Part shown: positions 25,346-32,130 of the stretch, piece by piece | Numbering within the stretch: the stretch's first letter is position 1 | Layout of the letters: each line of letters starts with the position of its first letter | Assembly (NCBI GenBank): GCA_021463905.1 | Contig: JAJTZA010000052.1 | Coordinates: forward strand, 1-32,130 | Direction: 5' to 3' | DNA length: 32,130 nucleotides | From: Terrimicrobiaceae bacterium | GTDB taxonomy: Bacteria; Verrucomicrobiota; Verrucomicrobiia; Chthoniobacterales; Terrimicrobiaceae | Translations under genes and position numbers: made by a program | Notes under the pieces: generated by a model | What the model saw: the letters and a program-made list of their open reading frames with translations, nothing else | Told to the model about the DNA's origin: nothing | Database searches by the model: none

Positions 25346-26278
25346 TCAATGTTTGTCTCGGGAGTCCGTTTGCAAATAAGTTCGCCATGCTTCCGCAGTT
25401 ACTGGCCCGGGCAGCCAGATTGCCTCTCGCTTGTTACCTTTGAATTCACTGGCTGACGCGACGTCTAGGGTGAGAGGATTTCCTAGCCAGCCGGATTGGA
25501 TCGAAAGCGTCCGGAGGTTGCTTGTTCCGCCACCGATTGTTTGAGCCGCCCCCAGTCTGAGGGGAATCACCTCCTTGAGGAAAGCTGCTGCCAATGGTTT
25601 TGTCTGACCGACGCTGTGTCCCTCGGTAGGATGCAGTGCTAAAGTCCATGCCGCCCGATCCTGTTTGGCATTCTCGTAATGTTCCATGGAGGTTTTTATC
25701 CAGTCTGGTTTATCCATTTTCCCCACACAGGCAAGGATGGGAATCTTGGTGCGCGATCTGTCCGTGCCACCATGTCCGTCCGGGCACTTCACGTTGACAA
25801 TAGCGATCACACGGCGAGGATTGCGCCTAGAAAAACTATTCGCCGTGTTACCTCCGGCACTTGATCCCCAGAAAGCGAGGGGTGACTGTGCGGCTTCTGG
25901 ATGTCCGTTGGCACGCCCCAACTCAGCTACGGCTTTTTCAATCGTGGCCGTTGTTTTTCCATCGGGGTCGAGTTGATACGATCCATCCGGCTTGAAAAGT
26001 CTCGCTCCGACCAAGGCAAAATCGTTCTCGACGGCGATTTCGCGCCAAAGCGAATCGTCCACTGCTGTGCGGGCATCACCGTTTCGTCCCGGAATGAACA
26101 ACAGAATGCCGCGAATTTTTGGGAGTCCCTCCGGTGCCCACCAACGAAATTGTGCTTCGTCAAGATACGGAGAAGGTACTTTGTCGGCTGACCATTCTGT
26201 GGAATTGGGCGATGGTTGCTGTGCCCAAGCCGCAGGTAAAAGGACAAGACACAATAGAAGAATAGGTTTGATTTTCAT
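25346..26278 (-). CDS. Secreted alpha/beta hydrolase (esterase-like)
   Basis: This 310-residue protein has a clear signal peptide (residues 1-19, ending AAWA). The mature part has an alpha/beta-hydrolase outline: RGILLFIPGRNGDAR as the oxyanion-side strand, the nucleophile elbow GSSAG (Ser140) followed by GNTANSF, a candidate acid at D189 (ACVGKMDKPD) and a candidate His at H221 (HPTEGHSVG). This is the pattern of PHB-depolymerase/feruloyl-esterase-like secreted esterases. About 75 residues follow the catalytic His and form no recognised domain. It probably acts in the periplasm or outside on ester-linked polymers; the substrate is unknown. It is the last gene of a five-gene coupled operon, and its ATG overlaps the stop of the 1341-residue gene (ATGA). 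Confidence 0.82.
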   Translation of the reverse strand: MKIKPILLLCLVLLPAAWAQQPSPNSTEWSADKVPSPYLDEAQFRWWAPEGLPKIRGILLFIPGRNGDARTAVDDSLWREIAVENDFALVGARLFKPDGSYQLDPDGKTTATIEKAVAELGRANGHPEAAQSPLAFWGSSAGGNTANSFSRRNPRRVIAIVNVKCPDGHGGTDRSRTKIPILACVGKMDKPDWIKTSMEHYENAKQDRAAWTLALHPTEGHSVGQTKPLAAAFLKEVIPLRLGAAQTIGGGTSNLRTLSIQSGWLGNPLTLDVASASEFKGNKREAIWLPGPVTAEAWRTYLQTDSRDKH

Positions 26279-29200
26279 GGATTCGTAGGTTTCAGGTGAT
26301 TGTGAAGAAATGCTTCGGCCAGCGATTGTTCGCTCGGAGACGGTCTGTAGAATGTGGAGTCGAGAAGGTGAAAGTCCACATTCGCACCGAATCCATCGAG
26401 CACCGTATGAAAAATTTCCGCGTTGTAGCGGCGACCACTGAAAGAAGCTCCATGGTCGTCATTGGCCCCCGCCGTAAGCAAGACAGGCATTCCTTTATAA
26501 ACCGAGGTGGGCTGCAAACCGATCTCCTGATCCTGCCACGGAAATGAGGCTCCGGCATGTAAGGAAAGCGAAGCCACGAGTTCCGGCTTCCATCGGGCGA
26601 AACGCGCAGCGCACTGAGCACCCGCACTACGTCCATACAAATGGAGCTTTTCCGCCTTCACCGCATGTCGCGAGCGGATTTGCGCAATCGCTTCGAGCAT
26701 GGCATCGCCGGACCAGAGCTGAGGAAAATGATACGGTGCGCAGGGATGATCCGCCCTCCATACGGTGTGATTCTGAAAAAATTGCGGGACGACCAAAACG
26801 AGATTGTGCGCGTCGGCAAAAGTGCTCCAATCCGAACTCTCCTCCAGTAACTCCAAGCCGCCATCATTGAACGCCGGAAGCATAATCATGATGGAAGAGT
26901 CCGCATTGATGATGGGTGGCAGACGATAAAACACCGTGACTTCGGCGTTCTCGAGCTGAGGGGTTGGAATTCGCAGGGCGAACGTCCGTTCCGGAAGCTT
27001 GGCGGAATCGGGATCGAAACGCAGTTCTTCCAGGAGGCGAACAGCAAGTGAGCGCAAGTTTTCGCGTTGACCGACAACATTCAGAAGTTCTCGACGGAAA
27101 TTCCGAGGCATTCGCAGCATCAACGAAATCTCAAGATTAGCTGTTTTGTCGAGAACCTCTTGCAGAAGCCGAATGGCGGCAGCCTTGTTGCGGGCCCGAA
27201 TTTTCAAACGGGCCAGATGAAACAATGCCGAAGCCTGCAATGCCTGATGGATGCTATCAACGCTTGTGATGCCGGGTGGCCCTTTCACCACCAACTCGAA
27301 CAATTGTTCCGCTTCAGCATAACGCCACCCCCACATGAAAAGAATGCCAGCGTCCATGACCATAGCACGTTCGTCGTCCGACAAGGCCCCGCTGCCATAG
27401 GTGCGCATGATATCGGGAAAAAATGGCAACAAGAGTTGTGTGGCTATTTCTCGGTTGGACATTGAATCGTCCAAAACCCAATTGCTCTGCTCCCACCAGT
27501 TGCGGATGGAAGGTATCTCAGCAACGAAAGCTTCCTGCGCATGCTCGCGCAGCACCCGTAAAAACGCCGGAATATCCCGCATGAAGTTCGGCGGGCCGGT
27601 TAATTGATCCGCTCCCTGTCTGCGAATTTCCTCCAACGTCACATCACGCCAGTCCAATTGATACAATCCAAACGGACGCGGCGTGCGATCAGGCACTCCA
27701 ATCCGCTTGACAGCCCGGGCAGACGCTTCGGCAAGCTGCCGATGGAAGGCTGAAAATTCCTCCGCGCTCAAGTTGTGCGCCGGAGCACCCATAGCCGGCA
27801 CCAACCAATGAATCGGCGCGTCCACGACACTGAACTGCTCTGCGTTGCGGACACGATCAAGCCAGTGGCACAATCCATCCACAGCAAACCGGATCAACTT
27901 CCGACTGTATTGCCTCCAAGCAGGATAATCTCCCATGTGAGGATGTGGCGTGCCATCGGGATGACCGAATTCGTGAATGCACATCCATGCTGCCCAACTT
28001 GCCATCGAAAAGCTTCCTGCGAATCGCTGCATCCATTCCGGATCCATGGTTTTTCGTCGCGCACTTCTTCCACCAATGGCCAAAGCCGCCCGGGATTCCA
28101 GAGCAATTTCTTCAGGAGTCAAAAAATCGAGCTTCCGAAAATCCTCCACACGCCACGACTCGGCATGCACGATCTGGATTCTGCCATCCGCATCAATTTC
28201 CATCCGGAACGGGCGGGGAGTGACTTGTTTGGGATCAAGCACCATCCCGGACTCTTCCGAGGCTGCGCGTCCAAGCCATTCCATGCTCTCCGTCATCGCC
28301 TTGAGCTTATCCGCCTGCGGAAGACTCGGCGCGTCGGAAAGCATGCGAGTGGTTTGACGGGCTTCCTCCGCTACTTCCTGTGGAGTCAAAATCGCCTGCA
28401 TATCCGTAAGCCAAATAAAACGGGCCAACGCGGCGGACGGATGCCCTGCATCGTGCTCAAAGAACGCCTTCAAATCCGTCAATCCATCACGCTCTTCGCC
28501 GGTGAGATGGCGTCCGGCAGCCACGGCAGGCAGGAACTGTTGAATGTACTGCAACTCGACCCAAGGACGTTGCGGATCGTCGGCAGGCAACAAGCGTAGG
28601 AGCACCTGACGTTTGGCCGAGTCCAAGTAATCTCCGAGCAGACTCTCCGAGCCTGTGAGGCTTCCAAAACGTAACCCAATCACCAGAGGATGATTCGGTT
28701 CCTGCAAAAGCAGAGCCAGACCTGTTGCAAATCGCTCCGCTTGATCTTGGGAAGTTTTCAGCGTGCGCAGCAGATTGTCGGTAGCGGGAAGTTGCGCGGC
28801 CACCGGCTTGTCCACCTCTTCCTCTTGCGCCTTTTCACGCAATAAAAAGTTAAATGTGTTCGCAAGCTCCGCATCCGTTCGGGCATCTGTGGAGTCAATT
28901 CGCATCCGTTTTCGGGCAACAACCTTCCCCGATAGATCATTGGCGAGAATCCATTCGATTTCTTCACCATGCAGCCATCCCCTCAAGGTGAAACGCGTGG
29001 TGAATCCGTCGGCCGTTGACCAGCTCGATGCGGATCCTGGCGTTGCCGCCGCAAGATAATCCAACTCGTGCCCCAGTGCTGCCAGTGACTCCGGCAGTAA
29101 GAGATGCGATCCGGCCAATTGCCTGATGGCGGCCTTTTCCCAATGCCGTGCCACGCCGCGATCGCCTGTTGCTGCTGTCTGGACGCCCAAAAACGTAAGT

Positions 29201-30300
29201 CCATCGCGCGGGGTGATAGCTCCGTCTGCGGCAACTCCCCGCCCTTCCAAACCGGTTTCCAACCAGCGTTGCAGTGCCTTGGAAAATTCCGGCAATCCCA
29301 AAGCGTCGTAGCAACGCTGCTCCCACTGATAAGCCGCAACAAAGCGATGATTAGCCTCTCTTGCTCTCCGAAATTCCTGCAATGCCGGTAAGATTTGCCC
29401 CGAAGAATAGGCACTCACACCCCGATAGAACGGCAGGAGTGCTTCGATGCCCACACGCTGTTGGTAGGGCACCACTTTGCTGCCTTTGGCTCCTGCGATG
29501 AGCGGAAGCAGATTTTGCCAAAATACCTCGGAGTTTGCCATCGTCAGCCCCCATTGGAAAACAGCCAGAACAGAACCATCGGCAGAAAATATTTTTACCT
29601 CCACGGAATCCTTGTCTGTTCGTTCCACCGTCAGAATTTGGCCCGCTCCTGCAAATGCCGGTAAAACTTTCTCCATTTTCTGGAAACCGCCTTGAACGGA
29701 AAAGCGCTCGTCGAGCACCTGCCAGGCGAGGGAACGATCCAAGATGGGAATGCTGTATCTACCGAGAAATTCTCGAATCAATTGACCGACGGCCCGAGCC
29801 TCCGGATCGTTAGACTCGAGAATCACCACTTTTGTTCCTTCCACGTCGAGCACCGGGGAAATCCCCGCCAACAACCGAAGGCTCTCCTTCTGCAGTTTAC
29901 CGAACGGAAGGCGGATGGCGCGTTTCAATTCCCGACCATCGAGCGCATTCGCCAAGATCAATGTCCATGCGGTGGAGTCGGGTTCTTGCTCCAAAAGAAC
30001 GAACAGATCGGCAGTTGAGCCAAGCCTCATAGCAAGCGGACGTAACGATGCGGCAGAAAGAATCTGCTCAGCTTGCAATGCCGAAAAATTGGCCCGTTCC
30101 AGCACTTCCACCCCTTGAACTCGTGACAACGCTGTCTCGATCAGTGCCGTTGCATCCGGGGGGCCAAAGATGGCAACACGCCGCGTTTGTTTTTCGCTTA
30201 GGTTCTGGTTGCCGACCGCGTCTTTCGTCGGTTCGCCGAAAGCGGAAAATACCAGCAGAATTCCCGCAACGATTGCGGCGACAGGGGCGGCGAATCTCAT
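26275..30300 (-). CDS. Large secreted multidomain protein: CsgG-like N-terminus, HExxHxxGxxH motif, C-terminal alpha/beta hydrolase
   Basis: This is a 1341-residue protein with a signal sequence (~1-22). Residues ~40-130 resemble a CsgG-type fold (RVAIFGPPDATALIETALSR, then VLERANFSALQAEQIL). A second similar stretch starts at ~155 (TKVVILESNDPEARAVGQLI, DRSLAWQVLDERF). A TPR-like segment (~280-345) and a long helical part follow. Codons 776-786 read HEFGHPDGTPH, an exact HExxHxxGxxH zinc-binding pattern of metzincins, preceded by a hydrophobic helix; Pro781 inside it is unusual. The C-terminus has an alpha/beta-hydrolase core with LHLYGRSAGAQCAARF (nucleophile Ser1225) and LLTAGANDDHGASF. 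I know no family with this order. It overlaps both neighbours by ATGA. The role is unknown; a cell-surface processing or degradation function is an inference. Confidence 0.85.
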   Translation of the reverse strand: MRFAAPVAAIVAGILLVFSAFGEPTKDAVGNQNLSEKQTRRVAIFGPPDATALIETALSRVQGVEVLERANFSALQAEQILSAASLRPLAMRLGSTADLFVLLEQEPDSTAWTLILANALDGRELKRAIRLPFGKLQKESLRLLAGISPVLDVEGTKVVILESNDPEARAVGQLIREFLGRYSIPILDRSLAWQVLDERFSVQGGFQKMEKVLPAFAGAGQILTVERTDKDSVEVKIFSADGSVLAVFQWGLTMANSEVFWQNLLPLIAGAKGSKVVPYQQRVGIEALLPFYRGVSAYSSGQILPALQEFRRAREANHRFVAAYQWEQRCYDALGLPEFSKALQRWLETGLEGRGVAADGAITPRDGLTFLGVQTAATGDRGVARHWEKAAIRQLAGSHLLLPESLAALGHELDYLAAATPGSASSWSTADGFTTRFTLRGWLHGEEIEWILANDLSGKVVARKRMRIDSTDARTDAELANTFNFLLREKAQEEEVDKPVAAQLPATDNLLRTLKTSQDQAERFATGLALLLQEPNHPLVIGLRFGSLTGSESLLGDYLDSAKRQVLLRLLPADDPQRPWVELQYIQQFLPAVAAGRHLTGEERDGLTDLKAFFEHDAGHPSAALARFIWLTDMQAILTPQEVAEEARQTTRMLSDAPSLPQADKLKAMTESMEWLGRAASEESGMVLDPKQVTPRPFRMEIDADGRIQIVHAESWRVEDFRKLDFLTPEEIALESRAALAIGGRSARRKTMDPEWMQRFAGSFSMASWAAWMCIHEFGHPDGTPHPHMGDYPAWRQYSRKLIRFAVDGLCHWLDRVRNAEQFSVVDAPIHWLVPAMGAPAHNLSAEEFSAFHRQLAEASARAVKRIGVPDRTPRPFGLYQLDWRDVTLEEIRRQGADQLTGPPNFMRDIPAFLRVLREHAQEAFVAEIPSIRNWWEQSNWVLDDSMSNREIATQLLLPFFPDIMRTYGSGALSDDERAMVMDAGILFMWGWRYAEAEQLFELVVKGPPGITSVDSIHQALQASALFHLARLKIRARNKAAAIRLLQEVLDKTANLEISLMLRMPRNFRRELLNVVGQRENLRSLAVRLLEELRFDPDSAKLPERTFALRIPTPQLENAEVTVFYRLPPIINADSSIMIMLPAFNDGGLELLEESSDWSTFADAHNLVLVVPQFFQNHTVWRADHPCAPYHFPQLWSGDAMLEAIAQIRSRHAVKAEKLHLYGRSAGAQCAARFARWKPELVASLSLHAGASFPWQDQEIGLQPTSVYKGMPVLLTAGANDDHGASFSGRRYNAEIFHTVLDGFGANVDFHLLDSTFYRPSPSEQSLAEAFLHNHLKPTNP

Positions 30301-31214
30301 TCGGGCCGGAGCTTGGGTGCGATGCGTTCGAGCAGGGAGAGAGATGCTTCCTGCAGAGCTGTTTTGCCGGCGACGGCTTCAGCCGTGTCAACCGCAGTTG
30401 CTGTTTCCGAATCCACCACCAACACCGATCCATTCATGGACTCAACGCGAATCTCCACCCGGGCGCGTGCGGACAAAAGCTGCCCTCGTCGTGCTCCGGG
30501 CTGACTGAAAGCCTCCCCAACAATGCGCAGACTTGGCATCGAAGCCACCCCTCTGGGATCGAAGATTTTGAATCCAAGCTCCATCAGTACTTTTTCAAAT
30601 TCCGTTTGCGCCGCCGGATCAATGACAGGGCGTCCCAAATCCTGCTCCGTAATGCGCACGGAAACGGTGCGCCCGCCTCCTTCCACGAGCTTGCGCAAAG
30701 CAGCCACCCGCTCCGCACGCGTGACAACCTTCGGAACAAAGGCAGTGTGATTTTTTTCGATGAGGGCACTGATTTTATCCGCCAATTCCTGAGTGGGTTC
30801 GGCAAGACTTTTGCCAGCGGTTGCTGTTTCACCGAACACCCTCGATGTTTCCGTACTCATGACCTTGGCCACCAGCAGAGTATTGTCGGAGGTTGAAATA
30901 ACTCGTCCCATAATCATGGCCTTTGCGCCAAGAAGCTGTCCGACGCGAGCGGCGGATTCCGCATCGGTGAGGCCGGAAAGACCAATGGTTTGTTCGCTGA
31001 GAATTTTATCAATCTCGGTGCGCTCTACCAGCCGGAGCGAGGGATTATGTCCGAGAAGAACTCCAAGCCGTTCGGAAACTTCCACAGCGGCAGGTTGCAG
31101 GCGGACATCCGAGGTTTCAAAACCCAGAATGGCGACGGTCAGCGGCTGCGCGTCGGCTTTTAGTGACGCGGGTATCAGGGTGAAAATGGCAAGTAAGGTG
31201 ATAATAATCTTCAT
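30297..31214 (-). CDS. CsgG-like secreted protein
   Basis: This 305-residue protein has a signal peptide (1-~22). The first half matches the CsgG/HfaB pattern: LTVAILGFETSD, then LRLVERTEIDKILSEQTIGL, then ESAARVGQLLGAKAMIMGRV. CsgG proteins form outer-membrane secretion pores for curli, and more distant relatives occur in many secretion or envelope systems. The usual lipobox Cys after the signal peptide is not seen, so membrane anchoring is uncertain. The second half (RTVSVRITEQDLGRPVID, then SLRIVGEAFSQPGARRGQLL and AVDTAEAVAGKTALQEASLS) looks like a second domain often found in CsgG/LPP20-like proteins. It overlaps both neighbours by ATGA, so it is made together with the large CsgG-like/hydrolase protein. 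The function is inferred only at family level. Confidence 0.83.
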   Translation of the reverse strand: MKIIITLLAIFTLIPASLKADAQPLTVAILGFETSDVRLQPAAVEVSERLGVLLGHNPSLRLVERTEIDKILSEQTIGLSGLTDAESAARVGQLLGAKAMIMGRVISTSDNTLLVAKVMSTETSRVFGETATAGKSLAEPTQELADKISALIEKNHTAFVPKVVTRAERVAALRKLVEGGGRTVSVRITEQDLGRPVIDPAAQTEFEKVLMELGFKIFDPRGVASMPSLRIVGEAFSQPGARRGQLLSARARVEIRVESMNGSVLVVDSETATAVDTAEAVAGKTALQEASLSLLERIAPKLRPE

Positions 31215-31987
31215 GGTATGCTTTTGGTAAGAGATTCGGCGAGGTGAAGGAATTGAGCCTGGGCCAGCGGATCCTGCGCAAAATCATGGTGAATGGGGCG
31301 TTGTCCCCAAAGGATCAACTTTCCATTTTCCTGCGTTTCGAATCGCGACTGCCAACTGCGGTCGGGTGCTGCAAAAACCATAATCACTCGCGCCAGTCCG
31401 GACGTAATGAGGAAGTCCTCCTTGTCGGCGGCATCCACCACCAACATGCCATCGCGCCCATCGGCTCCTGGGGTATTCAAGTCAGCCTCCACAAACTGGA
31501 TGTTTAAGCCGCGCAAAAACTCACGCATACCGGGCAACTCTCCAGCCAGAGCAAGCGGAATCTTCGCCGCTGCCATCGCCTGCCATCGTCGAGTGAAGGC
31601 ATCTGGCGGAAAAAGCACCAATCGAATCACCTCCAGCGGTACAGATTTTTTTTCACTGCCTACGTTGAAAATCGCCCCGCGATAGGTTTCCGTTTTTTCC
31701 GAAGTTGGCAGATCCAGCGCAAAGCGTCCTTGCGTCAGAATAGGGTTTTTCTCAGGAGTACGATCGTAAGAAAAGGTGGATTTTCCGACAGGAACCGCAA
31801 GGGCATCTCCATCCAAAAGCCAAACAATCTCGACCTTCGGCATTGAGTCGGCCGGATGGCGGGCAAAAGTCGCCTCAACCGCTGGGACTTTATCACCGCC
31901 AAAGCGGGCCACCACGGGCGGAATTCCCTGCCCGACCGAACCGTCCAAGGCCAGCAGAATAACCAGTGTCGAAATAGTAATGCTCAT
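31211..31987 (-). CDS. Secreted protein of unknown function (258 aa)
   Basis: This 258-residue protein has an N-terminal signal-like sequence (SITISTLVILLALDGSVGQG). The first half (to ~115) looks beta-rich (VEIVWLLDGDALAVPVGKST, LTQGRFALDLPTSEKTETYR). The second half resembles an alpha/beta fold with alternating strands and helices (KIPLALAGELPGMREFLRGL, DGMLVVDAADKEDFLITSGL, ARVIMVFAAPD, NGKLILWGQRPI). It may be a two-domain periplasmic protein. I recognise no family or catalytic motif. It precedes the CsgG-like gene with an ATGA overlap, and its own ATG overlaps the stop of a further upstream gene, so it belongs to the same operon. Confidence 0.75.
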   Translation of the reverse strand: MSITISTLVILLALDGSVGQGIPPVVARFGGDKVPAVEATFARHPADSMPKVEIVWLLDGDALAVPVGKSTFSYDRTPEKNPILTQGRFALDLPTSEKTETYRGAIFNVGSEKKSVPLEVIRLVLFPPDAFTRRWQAMAAAKIPLALAGELPGMREFLRGLNIQFVEADLNTPGADGRDGMLVVDAADKEDFLITSGLARVIMVFAAPDRSWQSRFETQENGKLILWGQRPIHHDFAQDPLAQAQFLHLAESLTKSIP

Positions 31988-32130
31988 GTTCTATGAATAG
32001 TTCGGGCAATGGCATGGATGCCGGATTGCTGATTCACCAACCCTGATTCTCCGACCAGAATTACCTCGCCGGAGCCTGTGATGAGGGGGGTGACACAAAT
32101 CGAACCCCCGGCGATGTTCACACAAACCGA
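31984..32130 (-). CDS. C-terminal end of an unidentified protein, cut by the window edge
   Basis: A minus-strand frame is open from the right edge to a TGA at 31984-31986 (48 codons plus stop). It reads ...CVNIAGGSICVTPLITGSGE, VILVGESGLVNQQSGIHAIA and RTIHRT. Its stop overlaps the ATG of the next gene (ATGA), exactly like the other four junctions of this operon; that junction pattern is the main reason to call it a gene. The glycine- and hydrophobic-rich sequence suggests beta structure, but no family can be named from so short a piece. Confidence 0.5.
   Translation of the reverse strand, partial: SVCVNIAGGSICVTPLITGSGEVILVGESGLVNQQSGIHAIARTIHRT

Noticed and set aside
1-32130. CRISPR arrays, tRNA or rRNA genes
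   Set aside because: No regularly spaced repeats, cloverleaf-like segments or conserved rRNA sequences were noticed on reading.

Overview
The window looks like a chromosomal stretch of a Gram-negative, exopolysaccharide-producing bacterium, most likely in the Verrucomicrobiota. The evidence is two T5SS/PEP-CTERM-type repeat proteins with PEP-CTERM sorting tails, a Wza/Wzc-type export operon, many secreted proteins, and operons packed with 1-4 base stop/start overlaps. The phylum is an inference from gene content; there is no rRNA or other marker gene here.

Layout. (1) Positions 1-4592, minus strand: a cluster of three secreted-protein genes, two of them tandem PEP-CTERM paralogues. Each paralogue is followed by a copy of an ~80 bp double-hairpin repeat, and the upstream paralogue reads through its copy. 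(2) Positions 4785-14020, plus strand: an FkbM methyltransferase, an O-antigen-ligase/polymerase-like membrane protein, five GT4-type glycosyltransferases (one atypical), one GT-A-type glycosyltransferase and a hexapeptide acyltransferase. From 7101 on, consecutive genes overlap, so this is one coupled glycan-assembly operon. (3) Positions 20294-13992, minus strand, convergent with (2): polysaccharide export lipoprotein, Wzc-like chain-length protein with a degenerate kinase domain and a new C-terminal region, a large outer-membrane beta-barrel, and the initiating undecaprenyl-phosphate sugar phosphotransferase. A nested inverted repeat lies upstream of this operon. (4) Positions 25011-20711, minus strand: ABC ATPase, FtsX-type permease and HlyD-type adaptor of a MacAB/DevBCA-like exporter. 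A 22 bp direct repeat, associated at one end with a transposase relic, lies on both sides of it. (5) Positions 32130-25346, minus strand: five genes joined by ATGA overlaps, coding for the end of an unknown protein, a secreted unknown, a CsgG-like protein, a 1341-residue protein (CsgG-like N-terminus, metzincin-type zinc motif, C-terminal alpha/beta hydrolase) and a secreted alpha/beta hydrolase. This block looks lower in GC than the ABC cassette beside it.

How they work together. Regions 2 and 3 together hold much of a Wzx/Wzy-type exopolysaccharide pathway: the initiating transferase, chain-extending transferases, decoration enzymes, polymerase/ligase, chain-length control and outer-membrane export. 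No Wzx flippase and no exosortase are visible, so these must be encoded elsewhere. PEP-CTERM proteins beside an EPS locus fit the known link between exosortase sorting and EPS production. Region 5 is the best candidate for an undescribed system: a secreted, translationally coupled set of CsgG-like, putative metalloprotease and esterase proteins. No tRNA, rRNA, CRISPR array or intact insertion sequence was seen.
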